Below the pieces are notes generated by a model, which saw only the letters and a program-made list of their open reading frames with translations, did not search any database and had not been told where the DNA came from. From contig CAZDDZ010000029.1 of assembly GCA_964504285.1 (NCBI GenBank), positions 1 through 24,399 on the forward strand: a stretch of 24,399 bases of DNA, in the 5' to 3' direction. Below are positions 7,551 through 15,397 of the stretch, piece by piece; the first letter of the stretch is position 1; each line of letters begins with the position of its first letter. The DNA comes from Pseudoflavonifractor sp964504285. Lineage in GTDB: Bacteria > Bacillota > Clostridia > Oscillospirales > Oscillospiraceae. Both the position numbers and the translations under genes were made by a program.

Positions 7551-7686
7551 AAAAAACGCCCCGGAATTTTAAGCTGGGGAGGCAGACGCTGAAGCCTTAC
7601 TTGCCGTAAGGCGAGGAGGATAACAAACCCAGACGCGGGAAATCAGGCTCTGAGGCGGGTTCGGATTAGACCGTTCAGGCCATAGT
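7551..7686 (-). ncRNA. Candidate structured RNA or leader upstream of the signal peptidase pair
   Basis: The 221 bp gap between the ATPase and the signal peptidases carries a good promoter, a foldable stretch and a T-run. Read on the minus strand: a closing helix GGCCTGAA (7681-7674) with TTCAG...GCC (7593-7581, 5 nt bulge), an apical helix AACC/GGTT plus CAGA/TCTG, a perfect 7 bp hairpin GCCTTAC/GTAAGGC on the 3' side of the large internal loop, then CCCC/GGGG and six T (7556-7551). The topology is similar to that of 6S RNA, but I cannot match its sequence. It could instead be an attenuator leader for the lepB genes, which start about 60 nt later. The terminator stem is short. Confidence 0.4.
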
Positions 7687-7692
7687 GCGGTT

Positions 7693-7721
7693 ATTATACG
7701 CCAATCTCCTCAGGATTGCAA
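7693..7721 (-). promoter_or_regulatory. SigA-type promoter for the candidate RNA / lepB pair
   Basis: On the minus strand TTGCAA (7721-7716) and a perfect TATAAT (7698-7693) are separated by 17 nt. The -35 box overlaps the last codons of the upstream ATPase gene. Expected transcription start is near 7686. Confidence 0.7.
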
Positions 7722-9956
7722 GAAAATGACATTCACACCGGTTCTCCCCTTAAGGTAGGCTTCTTCGCGGCTGTGACAAGAAAACAGAAGCACCTGCCTG
7801 GCTTTTCCCAACCCTTGCAGATAGTCCAAGGCCAGCGCCATTCGCTTGTCATCAAAGGCATCCAGCGCGTCGTCCAGCACCAAGGGCGAGGGGTCCTCTC
7901 CCGGCAGCGCCAGGTCGCACACTGCCAGGCGGGCCGCCAGATAGACCTGCTCGGCGGCCCCCTGAGACAAGGCAATGGAAGGGTGCGGCAGCGTGCCGCC
8001 GGTCTCGTGTGCCACCGCCTCAAATTGGCGATTAAACCCCACTTTTTGGTAGCGCCCCCCTGTCAGGGCGGAGAGAATTTCTCCTGCTTTTTCGTTTAGT
8101 GCGGGGGAAAAGCGGGCCTGCAGCTCTGCGTTGGCCACCCCCAGGGCTTCCAGCGCTATCGTCAGGGCCTCGTACTCCTCCTGCCTGCGGGCAAGTTCCT
8201 CCTGAAGCGCCTCTCGCCGCGCCTGAAAGACCGCCGGGTCACCCAGCGTGTTCAGCTCCCCCCGGGCCATCGCCAAGGCACTCTGGCAGCGGGAGAGCTC
8301 CCCTTCGGTGGCCGCAAGCCGGGCAGCTACCTGCTGGCGGGTAACGCCCTCGGGCAGCTGGGGCAGCGGGCCGTCCTCCCGCGAGGTCTCCTCCGGTTGG
8401 GAAAGACTGTCCGCCAGTGCCTTGGCCCCCTCCAGCCGCACCCGAATTTCATTTAGTTTACCACGGAGGGCCAGTCCCTTAGAGATGGCGGCCGACACGC
8501 CAAATAGATCGGTAACCCCCGGCTCAAAGGTGTGTGCCAAGTCCAGAAGGCTTTTTAGCAGGGTCTCCTTCTGGGCCGCTAGATCGGCGGCCGCTCCCTT
8601 AACCTGCGCCAGCCTTTGCTCCGCTTCCCGGGCGGCGGTATACCGCTCCCGGTAGGCATTGGCCCGGGTAAGCATATCATCAGGGTACCGGGCGTCATAC
8701 TTGTCTAAAAGCTCACTAGTCTCTGTCTGCCAATTCTTTCCCTTTTTTGCAATAACCGAGTTGGCGGTAATAATAAACATACCTATGCCCACCAAAACCC
8801 AATACATCCAAGTAAAAATCTCCTGTTTTAGCACCACCCTGGCACCAAGATAGATAAACCAGGCTACCGCCACGGCAAAGAGGGCCATAGTGCCCCAAAA
8901 AAGACGGTCACGGGGCATTTTTGCCGCCGCCCGGTCACGGTCGCGGCTGGCCTGCTGCCACGCTTCATCGGGGGTCAGGCCGGGAAACAGGTCGTCCTCA
9001 GCGGCCGCTGCCAGCTCGTCAGCCGCTTTTTGGGCAACCGGAATCTGCCCTTCCGCCATGCGTCGATTGGCCTCTAGGGTGTTATAGTAGGCCAAATCAC
9101 CCTGAGCGGCGCGCAGTGTGTCCACCTCAGGCAGCCGCGCAGCGGCAGCCTCTGTGGCCTCTACATCGGCCCGGGCGGCCTTAAGGGCGGCCTGCGCGGC
9201 GGTATACCGCTCCCACTGCTCCCTGTTCTCGGCCCGCTTGCAGGCCGCCAGGGCGGCTGAGAGTGTCTTGCGGTTGGCGGTAAGCCGCTCGGCCTCCCGT
9301 TGGGCGTCTTGCGCCTGGTTGTGGGCCTGCTCCTGGCGGGCCAAGTCCTCCCGCACCTGGGTAAGCTCCCCCTCCAGTCTGGGAATCAATCCCGTCTTAT
9401 TGTGCCTGCGCCGATTGAGCCAGTCCTTAAGCCGCCGCTCCACCTCGGTGTAGGACACGTCCTCCTCTCCGGAGGAAACTAACGCGGCAATGCGGCGCTC
9501 CAGCTCACTGTCTGCCCCAATGGCCGCTCCACCTTGACCCACAAAGGCAGAGCGCTCGTACACCTCACGGGACACACCCAGAAGCATTTCCCCGCAGTTT
9601 TCTCCGGTCAGTCCGGGCACCGGCTCCCCGCTGCCGGTATAGACGGCAGAAAATGCGCCGAAGGGAACGCTTCCCTTGGCCCCGCGGCGTATGGTAATTT
9701 CCTTGCCCTGCCAAACAAGGGTGACCTCCCCCTCCAGGGGGCCGCCTCCCCAGGGCTGATAGCGATTTTTTTCAGCAATATAGCCCTGCCTGTCCCGCTC
9801 GCGGGTGGGAATGCCGTAGAACATAGCCCGCAAAAAGGCACACCAGGTGGACTTGCCTGCCTCATTAGGAGCCTGAATCAAATTCAGCCCCTCTCCCAGC
9901 TCCAAATGGGCGTTGCGCAGCTTTCCGAAGGAGGCTGTCATAGATTTAATTTTCAT
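7710..9956 (-). CDS. SbcC/Rad50-like ATPase with membrane segments (YhaN family, COG4717-like)
   Basis: A 748-residue AAA/ABC-type ATPase of the SMC/Rad50 kind. The N-terminus has the Walker A motif APNEAGKST (29-37). A long coiled-coil region rich in Ala, Glu and Arg follows (about 165-345). Two hydrophobic segments at about 354-371 and 381-399 suggest membrane attachment at the hinge position, a feature I associate with YhaN rather than SbcC. The second half of the coil leads to the signature LSQGAAEQ (from 663) and Walker B LVLDDALDAFDD (about 691-702). The start overlaps the 3' end of the nuclease gene upstream by 11 nt, so the products probably form a nuclease-ATPase pair like SbcCD/YhaON. 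A role in DNA end processing is inferred. Confidence 0.88.
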   Translation of the reverse strand: MKIKSMTASFGKLRNAHLELGEGLNLIQAPNEAGKSTWCAFLRAMFYGIPTRERDRQGYIAEKNRYQPWGGGPLEGEVTLVWQGKEITIRRGAKGSVPFGAFSAVYTGSGEPVPGLTGENCGEMLLGVSREVYERSAFVGQGGAAIGADSELERRIAALVSSGEEDVSYTEVERRLKDWLNRRRHNKTGLIPRLEGELTQVREDLARQEQAHNQAQDAQREAERLTANRKTLSAALAACKRAENREQWERYTAAQAALKAARADVEATEAAAARLPEVDTLRAAQGDLAYYNTLEANRRMAEGQIPVAQKAADELAAAAEDDLFPGLTPDEAWQQASRDRDRAAAKMPRDRLFWGTMALFAVAVAWFIYLGARVVLKQEIFTWMYWVLVGIGMFIITANSVIAKKGKNWQTETSELLDKYDARYPDDMLTRANAYRERYTAAREAEQRLAQVKGAAADLAAQKETLLKSLLDLAHTFEPGVTDLFGVSAAISKGLALRGKLNEIRVRLEGAKALADSLSQPEETSREDGPLPQLPEGVTRQQVAARLAATEGELSRCQSALAMARGELNTLGDPAVFQARREALQEELARRQEEYEALTIALEALGVANAELQARFSPALNEKAGEILSALTGGRYQKVGFNRQFEAVAHETGGTLPHPSIALSQGAAEQVYLAARLAVCDLALPGEDPSPLVLDDALDAFDDKRMALALDYLQGLGKARQVLLFSCHSREEAYLKGRTGVNVIFLQS

Positions 9957-11052
9957 GGGTAAACGGCTCCTCCCTGTCCTCTAAGGCGGCCAAGCCAAAG
10001 CGAACGGCCTTAAACAGCTTGTCGCGTCCACTGTCACTTTCACAGCTTTCTAATCGGGCCTTCATTTCCCGCAGAAAAAGTCCGGTAAGGGTATCCTCTT
10101 GCGCTCTGCTCCACAGGTCACGGCGCACCCTGGTGTTATCCCGAAGGGTTACGCTGTAAAAGCTGGGTGCGGCGATTTGCTCCAAAGCAGGTAAATCAAG
10201 CCCCTCCAGGGCACTCTCTCCCGTGAGGAGAATGCGGTAAATATCCTGCTTCGCCTCCTTGGGCAGCGCAGCCGTCAGCGCGGCGGCGGGATCGTCCCCG
10301 GTCACATCCACCGTGAGTATCTCATACCGCCGCCCCGCCAGCGGCACAAAGTCCAGTCTGACCTGCCCCGGCTCTGCCCTGCCGCAGAAAACGCCCTTCT
10401 CCCCCAGCTCGTCAAAGCCTCGCCCCTCAGGGCAGCCGGGATAGGCCCAATAGGTCTTTCCGGTTTTTTGCAGGCCTGAGCAGCCGTGAATATGCCCCAG
10501 CGCAACATAGTCCAGTCCGCTGTCAAAAAGCTCCTGGGGGGAGATGCTTCCGTAACGGCCCTTCCCATCCACCTCCCCGTGGACGCACATGAGATGTATT
10601 CTTCCATCCTGCGGGGCAATAAAGCCCGCCAAGGGAGAATCATCCCGGAAGGGGGCGGTAAATGCGCTGCCGTGGACGGTGCAGCCCAGCTCCGGCAGGT
10701 CTACCGTCTCTACTCCACTCTCCCTAAAAATGTGGACATTTTCCGGCCAGACGGTGGTGGCCCAGGGGGAGCGCGGGGAATAAAAGTCGTGGTTGCCGGG
10801 GGAAATAAAGACCCTTGCCTTCATGCCGCCCAATGTGCGGGCCAGGGCTTGAGTGGTCTCATAATAGGCATGGTCGCTGTCTAAAATATCACCGGACAAA
10901 AGTACCACCTGGGCCCCCCGGCTCTCGGTCAGGTCGGCCAGCCGCTCCAGCAGCGCCCGCTGCTCCTCCCGCCGCTGGGACGCCTTTTGGGGCGGCAGGG
11001 CAGAAAATGGGGCGTCTAGGTGAAAATCGGCAGCGTGAATAAAGGTTAACAT
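9946..11052 (-). CDS. SbcD/Mre11-like metallophosphoesterase (YhaO family)
   Basis: A 368-residue calcineurin-like phosphoesterase of the Mre11/SbcD type. The two-metal motifs are complete: D9-x-H11 in IHAADFHLD, GD at 54-55 in LLSGDILDSD, GNHDF (86-90), H158 in CVHGE, and GHIHG (186-190). The C-terminal part beyond about residue 260 is the capping or ATPase-interacting region typical of SbcD partners. The ATG at 11052 follows GGGGTGA. It overlaps the downstream ATPase gene by 11 nt, a translational coupling usual for sbcDC/yhaON pairs. Nuclease activity is inferred from the family. Confidence 0.9.
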   Translation of the reverse strand: MLTFIHAADFHLDAPFSALPPQKASQRREEQRALLERLADLTESRGAQVVLLSGDILDSDHAYYETTQALARTLGGMKARVFISPGNHDFYSPRSPWATTVWPENVHIFRESGVETVDLPELGCTVHGSAFTAPFRDDSPLAGFIAPQDGRIHLMCVHGEVDGKGRYGSISPQELFDSGLDYVALGHIHGCSGLQKTGKTYWAYPGCPEGRGFDELGEKGVFCGRAEPGQVRLDFVPLAGRRYEILTVDVTGDDPAAALTAALPKEAKQDIYRILLTGESALEGLDLPALEQIAAPSFYSVTLRDNTRVRRDLWSRAQEDTLTGLFLREMKARLESCESDSGRDKLFKAVRFGLAALEDREEPFTHEN

Positions 11053-11090
11053 AAAATCACCCCTGTTATGTGAAGCCTAAATAATGCCTG

Positions 11091-11330
11091 CTGAACAAAA
11101 CAAAAACCAAGTCGTAGCAATACTTTTACCCTGTTTTTGTTTTGTTCAAGTGCAAGGTTTTTTGCTGCGCACGGCAAAAAATCTTGCACTTTGGATTTGC
11201 GGCGTGTGCCCGCAAATCCAAACAGACAGTCATCAATGCATCTGAAGTGGCAAAACAGAACTGTTTTGCCACCATAAAGAGCAGCTTTTGCTCTTTATGC
11301 AAATGCGGTTCGCAAACCGCATTTGTTCAG
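11091..11330. repeat. 240 bp element of six consecutive inverted repeats with short terminal inverted repeats
   Basis: The ends are CTGAACAAA (11091-11099) and its reverse complement TTTGTTCAG (11322-11330). Inside are, in order: a 15 bp inverted repeat (11093-11107 with 11133-11147, 25 nt loop); a long imperfect hairpin 11148-11191; 13 bp arms 11190-11202 with 11210-11222; 12 bp arms 11247-11258 with 11261-11272; 11 bp arms 11273-11283 with 11289-11299; and 11 bp arms 11300-11310 with 11315-11325. Almost every base except about 11223-11246 is in a stem. It lies between the 3' end of ymdB and the start of the SbcD-like gene; no coding potential is convincing. Confidence 0.75.
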
Positions 11331-11386
11331 TGGACATTAAATAGTGAAACAGCCATTGTGGTATCCTCTCTATGGCTTTTCACTTT

Positions 11387-12166
11387 TCATTCTCGTATAT
11401 CAACTCGCTCTACGGACAGGCATTTTTTTGTGTCCGTATCAATGGAAAAGAGAACGCTCTCCAGCTTACAGGGGCCGTCGGCCGCCTCATATCTGGCGGG
11501 CAATCCACCCAAAAAGCGGTTCATGGCCTGCTCGGGGCGAATACCCAGAACACTTCTGGCAGGTCCGGTCATACCCAGGTCGGTGACAAAGCCCAAGCCC
11601 TTGGAAAGCACCTGGCAATCGGCGGTGGGTACGTGGGTATGGGTACCCCACAGGGCCTGCACTCTGCCGTCCAGATAGTAGCTCATGGCCCCCTTTTCGC
11701 TGGTGGCTTCGGCGTGGAAGTCCACTAGGACAAGGTCGGCTTCGCTGCGGCTCAGCAGACCGTCGGCCACGGTGAAGGGATTATCAAAGTTAGAATCCAT
11801 CTCGCACCGGCCGATGAGGTTCATCACCCCAAGGCGCAGCCCCCGCGGCCCCTCGTAAACCCCCCAGCCCTTGCCCGGCACCCTTCTGGTGTAGTTGGCG
11901 GGGCGAAGGATATAGGGACACTCATCCAGATAGTCGGTAATTTGAAGTCTGTTCCACGTGTGATTGCCAAGGGTAATCACATCGGCACCGGCGTTAAAAA
12001 TATCCTCGGCCTGACGGGGCAGAATACCCACACCCGATGCATTTTCTCCGTTAACCACGGTAAAATGCACATCCTTCAGGCGCTTTATTTCTCTTAAATG
12101 GCGGCTTAAATAGGCAATGCCGCCCTCGGCAACCACATCACCGACGGCAAGTACGTTTAAAATCAT
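11387..12166 (-). CDS. ymdB: YmdB-family metallophosphoesterase (cyclic nucleotide phosphodiesterase)
   Basis: A 259-residue member of the TIGR00282/YmdB family. Bacillus YmdB hydrolyses 2',3'- and 3',5'-cyclic nucleotides and influences biofilm and motility decisions and RNase Y function. Motifs: VLAVGDVV with D10 near the N-terminus, VVNGENASG, LGNHTWN, VLVDFHAEATSEK and WGTHTHVPTAD supply the metal ligands. I place the start at the ATG 12166, not the upstream TTG, because GGAGG lies 8 nt before it. The gene follows rny on the same strand, the same neighbour pair as in Bacillus, but a hairpin terminator separates them. Confidence 0.93.
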   Translation of the reverse strand: MILNVLAVGDVVAEGGIAYLSRHLREIKRLKDVHFTVVNGENASGVGILPRQAEDIFNAGADVITLGNHTWNRLQITDYLDECPYILRPANYTRRVPGKGWGVYEGPRGLRLGVMNLIGRCEMDSNFDNPFTVADGLLSRSEADLVLVDFHAEATSEKGAMSYYLDGRVQALWGTHTHVPTADCQVLSKGLGFVTDLGMTGPARSVLGIRPEQAMNRFLGGLPARYEAADGPCKLESVLFSIDTDTKKCLSVERVDIRE

Positions 12167-12221
12167 AGGCTCGTCCTCCAATGGGATTATTATATGTCAT
12201 TGGGCGTAAAAGGGCAACATA

Positions 12222-12253
12222 AAAGCGACCCCGTCCATGGACGGGGCCGCTTT
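12222..12253 (-). terminator. Terminator between rny and ymdB
   Basis: A stem of about 14 bp with one mismatch (AAAGCG-CCCCGTCC with GGACGGGG-CGCTTT) around the CCATGG centre, followed on the minus strand by TTTTATG. It lies just after the rny stop, so ymdB is probably expressed partly by read-through or from its own promoter. Confidence 0.75.
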
Positions 12254-12260
12254 CGTATGT

Positions 12261-13817
12261 TTACTTGGCGTATTCGATGACCTTGGTCTCGCGAATCATG
12301 TTGATCTTAATCTGGCCGGGGTACTCCAGCTCTTCCTCGATCTTCTTGGCGATGTCCCGGGCCAAAAGCACCATCTGGTCCTCGCTGACCTTGTCAGGGG
12401 AGACCATAATGCGAACCTCGCGGCCGGCCTGAATGGCAAAGGACTTCTCCACACCGTGGAAGGAGCTGGTGACCTCCTCCAGCTTCTCCAGGCGCTTGAT
12501 ATAGTTCTCCAGATTCTCGCGCCGGGCGCCGGGACGGGCGGCCGAAATGGCATCGGCGGCCTGAACCAGGCAGGCCACGATGGTATGGGGCTCTACATCG
12601 TTGTGATGGGCCTCAATGGCGTGGATAATATCCTCGTTCTCCTTGTACTTGCGGGCCAGCTCCACACCGATGGCAACGTGGGAGCCCTCCACCTCGTGGT
12701 CGATGGACTTGCCCAGATCGTGGAGGAGACCGGCGCGCTTGGCGGCGGTCACATCGGCGCCAAGCTCGGCGGCCATAAGCCCGGCCAGGTGGGAGACCTC
12801 AATGGAGTGATTGAGTACATTCTGCCCGTAGCTGGTGCGGTAACGCATACGGCCCAAGAGCTTTACAAGCTCGGGGTGCAGGCCGTGAACGTTGGTTTCA
12901 AACACGGCGCGCTCGCCCTCGGCCTTAATGGTGGCGTCCACCTCGCGCTTGGCCTTCTCCACCATCTCTTCGATGCGGGCGGGGTGAATGCGGCCGTCCA
13001 CAATGAGTTTTTCCAGGGCGATGCGGGCAATCTCCCGGCGGACGGGGTCAAAGCAGGAGACGGTAATGGCCTCGGGGGTGTCGTCAATAATCAGGTCAAC
13101 GCCGGTCATGGTCTCTAGGGTGCGGATATTCCGGCCCTCTCGGCCGATGATGCGGCCCTTCATCTCGTCGTTGGGCAGGGGTACTACGCTGACGGTGGCC
13201 TCAGCCACATGGTCGGCGGCACAGCGCTGGATGGCAAGGGAGAGAATCTCCCGGGCCTTGGTGTCGGCCTCGTCCTTAAACTGGGCCTCGATCTCACGAA
13301 TCTTCATGGCTGACTCGTGGGTGACTTCAATTTCCAGCTGATTAATCAGGTAGGCCTTAGCCTCGTCCGCGGTCAGACCGGAAATACGCTCCAAAACCTC
13401 CATTTGAGATTTCTTGAGCTTACCCACTTCCTCGCGGGCCTCTTCAAGGTCGGCGAGCTTCGCCTGAAAGGCTTCTTCCTTTTTCTCAATGTTCTCGGTC
13501 TTTTTGTCGATATTTTCTTCCTTTTGCTGCAAGCGGCGCTCCTGCTTCTGAATCTCGGAGCGTTGCTCCTTAGCATCCCGCTCGAAATCGTTGCGGGCTT
13601 TCAGGATTTCTTCCTTGGCCTCTACCAAGGCCTCTCTCTTTTTGCTCTCAGCGCTCTTAATGGCCTCGTTAATAATGCGCTTAGCCTCTTCCTCCGCGCT
13701 GGAAATCTCTTTTTCGGCAATATTCTTCCGAACCTGAATGCCAACAGGGATTCCAATGACGAGGAAAAGCACGGCGCATATCACGCCCACTAATACTGTT
13801 ATCCAAATGGGCAACAT
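12261..13817 (-). CDS. rny: Ribonuclease Y
   Basis: The membrane-anchored endoribonuclease that initiates mRNA decay in Firmicutes. At 518 residues it has the standard length and order: an N-terminal membrane helix (about 4-27), a long charged coiled coil (about 30-150), a KH RNA-binding domain with GRIIGREGRN (221-230), and an HD catalytic domain with H366-D367 in LLHDLGKSIDHE. The C-terminus ends in YPGQIKINMIRETKVIEYAK, typical of the family. The ATG at 13817 follows a GAGGTG site. A terminator hairpin and then ymdB follow on the same strand. Confidence 0.97.
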   Translation of the reverse strand: MLPIWITVLVGVICAVLFLVIGIPVGIQVRKNIAEKEISSAEEEAKRIINEAIKSAESKKREALVEAKEEILKARNDFERDAKEQRSEIQKQERRLQQKEENIDKKTENIEKKEEAFQAKLADLEEAREEVGKLKKSQMEVLERISGLTADEAKAYLINQLEIEVTHESAMKIREIEAQFKDEADTKAREILSLAIQRCAADHVAEATVSVVPLPNDEMKGRIIGREGRNIRTLETMTGVDLIIDDTPEAITVSCFDPVRREIARIALEKLIVDGRIHPARIEEMVEKAKREVDATIKAEGERAVFETNVHGLHPELVKLLGRMRYRTSYGQNVLNHSIEVSHLAGLMAAELGADVTAAKRAGLLHDLGKSIDHEVEGSHVAIGVELARKYKENEDIIHAIEAHHNDVEPHTIVACLVQAADAISAARPGARRENLENYIKRLEKLEEVTSSFHGVEKSFAIQAGREVRIMVSPDKVSEDQMVLLARDIAKKIEEELEYPGQIKINMIRETKVIEYAK

Positions 13818-14019
13818 GGGAATTTACTACACCTCTCTTTCTTTGTTTCTTCTAATCTGTTATAAACCGGTATACACGGAATGGCTTGGCTTGTCCAATC
13901 CGCACAAAAAATTGAAAAGTGAATCTACAACCTTTCAAAATGCAATACCTTATATATTTTAGTGCGGGAATGTCTCTGTGTCAAGAAAATTCGTGTTCGA
14001 TAGACTTGGGAAGCGCTAG

Positions 14020-14148
14020 AGCGTTTCTAAAAAGTTCATGCATCCGTTCTTTTGACAAAAATTTCGCCATGCCGCGCCGTTTTTCCTTAAAATCCGCCCA
14101 GGATTTCTGTTCAAAATTCCGGACACAGCGACTTTTCAGAAACACGCT
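14020..14148. repeat. Imperfect foldback element in the rny / dCMP deaminase gap
   Basis: Arms 14020-14035 and 14131-14148 are complementary except for a 2 nt bulge and one mismatch; the complementarity continues inward to about 14070, with a small AAATCC/GGATTT hairpin near the centre. The 389 bp gap 13818-14206 otherwise holds the AT-rich upstream region of rny and the terminator at 14160-14190. ORFs through the element show no recognisable domain and I do not call them. Confidence 0.55.
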
Positions 14149-14159
14149 GGAATAAAACA

Positions 14160-14190
14160 GCAGACCGGAGCGTTGGGGGCTCCGGTCTGC
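14160..14190 (-). terminator. Terminator of the dCMP deaminase gene
   Basis: A 12 bp perfect stem (14160-14171 with 14179-14190) followed on the minus strand by TGTTTTATT, 16 nt after the stop codon at 14207. Confidence 0.85.
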
Positions 14191-14206
14191 CAAAAATTAC
14201 GTTTTT

Positions 14207-14689
14207 TTACACCTGTCCCGGCAGGGAGTCATCCTCCCCGATCCACTCCTCTACCTCAACCACGGTGTACTCGGTCTTGGTTTCCCGAATCACCACCCGC
14301 TGGATTCCGGCGTTAATAATCTGCCTGCGGCACATGGCGCAGGAGGTGGAACCGGCAATCAGCTCCCCGGTGGCCGGGTTCTTGCAGGCCATGTAGAGCG
14401 TTGCCCCCAGCATTTCGCTCCGGGCGGCCGAAATAATGGCGTTTGCCTCGGCATGGACGCTGCGGCAGAGTTCGTACCGCTCCCCGGAGGGGATATTCAG
14501 TGCTTCCCGGGTGCAGTAGTTTAAGTCCACACAATTTTTTCTGCCCCTGGGTGCGCCGTTGTAGCCGGTGGAAATGATCTCATCATTGCGTACGATAATG
14601 GCGCCGTAGCACCTGCGCAGGCAGGTGGCTCGCTCCAGAACGGTTTCGGCAATATCCAAATAGTAGTTTTCCTTGTCGATTCGTTTCAT
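14207..14689 (-). CDS. comEB: Deoxycytidylate (dCMP) deaminase, ComEB type
   Basis: Converts dCMP to dUMP for thymidylate synthesis. It is a 160-residue zinc-dependent cytidine/deoxycytidylate deaminase fold: substrate loop STGYNGAPRG, zinc ligand and proton shuttle HAEANAI (H79, E81) and SCAMCRR (C117, C120). I choose the ATG at 14689, preceded by GGGAG 11 nt upstream, over the in-frame TTG 30 nt earlier because the family starts close to the MKRIDKENYY helix. The C-terminal tail VEEWIGEDDSLPGQV is unremarkable. It is monocistronic, with its own terminator, and divergent from the zinc-ribbon gene. Confidence 0.93.
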   Translation of the reverse strand: MKRIDKENYYLDIAETVLERATCLRRCYGAIIVRNDEIISTGYNGAPRGRKNCVDLNYCTREALNIPSGERYELCRSVHAEANAIISAARSEMLGATLYMACKNPATGELIAGSTSCAMCRRQIINAGIQRVVIRETKTEYTVVEVEEWIGEDDSLPGQV

Positions 14690-14780
14690 ATTATGCCACG
14701 CTCCCGTCGTTTTCCCCAAGTATAACGGGTTTCCGTCCTCCTTGCAAGAGATAATTCACATATTGTTTACGTTTGCTTCC

Positions 14781-14809
14781 TTGACGAAAAGAGCCCAAAC
14801 CGTTATGAT
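14781..14809 (+). promoter_or_regulatory. SigA-type promoter of the zinc-ribbon membrane protein gene
   Basis: TTGACG (14781-14786) and TATGAT (14804-14809) with a 17 nt spacer on the plus strand. The start would be near 14816, giving a leader of about 88 nt. Confidence 0.75.
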
Positions 14810-14903
14810 GAACGTAAGAAAAAATTCAGATTTAGCGTCTTGGATGCCGCCGCGTGTTTTACGCCTGCGGTTTTCCTTTTTTAAAAGGAGACGACACCCC
14901 CTT

Positions 14904-15293
14904 ATGAACTGGCTACAAAAATTGATGTACGGCCGCTATGGCGGGGACCAGCTTTCCCTGTTTTTAATGGCTGTTTACCTGGTGCTCTACCTGATTTCCT
15001 CCCTGTTTGACCTTGCGGTGCTGGGCTGGATTACCCTGTTGTTGGCGGCCTGGGCCGTCTTTCGCACCTTTTCCCGCAACCTTCCTAAGCGCCGCGCGGA
15101 AAACGCCAAATTTATGGAGCTGGCAGGTCCTGCCATTCGCTGGGTGCGGCTGTGCCGTGCTCAACGCAAAGATAAGGATCACTGCTACTTCAAGTGCCCC
15201 AACTGCGGTCAGCACCTGCGGGTGCCCAAGGGCAAGGGTAAAATTACTGTCACCTGCCGCAGCTGCGGAGTAAGCTTTGAAGAAAAAAGTTAA
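14904..15293 (+). CDS. Small membrane protein with C-terminal zinc ribbon, function unknown
   Basis: 129 residues. The N-terminal part has two adjacent hydrophobic helices (about 18-36 and 38-54), followed by a basic linker (RNLPKRRAENAKF) and a C-terminal zinc ribbon with CPNC (98-101) and CRSC (118-121), separated by a basic LRVPKGKGKI loop. The cytosolic ribbon would face the nucleoid or ribosome if the linker is inside. I use the ATG at 14904, preceded by AAAAGGAG; a longer reading frame exists upstream but it crosses the promoter and leader. Small two-helix zinc-ribbon proteins are common in Clostridia without an assigned role. It is monocistronic, flanked by its own promoter and terminator. 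Confidence 0.8.
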   Translation: MNWLQKLMYGRYGGDQLSLFLMAVYLVLYLISSLFDLAVLGWITLLLAAWAVFRTFSRNLPKRRAENAKFMELAGPAIRWVRLCRAQRKDKDHCYFKCPNCGQHLRVPKGKGKITVTCRSCGVSFEEKS

Positions 15294-15333
15294 AAAAAGG
15301 GGCTTTCGTCATCATACGAAAGCCCCTTTTTTT
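15292..15333. terminator. Bidirectional terminator between the zinc-ribbon gene and mnmE
   Basis: An 18 bp perfect stem (15292-15309 with 15316-15333) whose outer ends are seven A and seven T; it starts within the stop codon of the upstream gene. It suits termination from both convergent genes. Confidence 0.92.
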
Positions 15334-15397
15334 ACGCTTTTAAAAAGCTGTGAAATGTGCAGAAAGGCTCCGGGAAACGCTCGGTGGGCTGACCCCG

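Noticed and set aside
11142..11678. A 178-codon plus-strand ORF
   Set aside because: It is composed of the hairpin array and the antisense of ymdB; codon content and domains do not support a gene.
12237..13118. A long plus-strand ORF (293 codons) opposite RNase Y
   Set aside because: Antisense shadow of rny, a GC-rich gene; no domain and no ribosome-binding site.
13981..14193. A 70-codon minus-strand ORF and a 78-codon plus-strand ORF
   Set aside because: They run through a foldback element and a terminator, have no clear ribosome-binding site and no recognisable domain.
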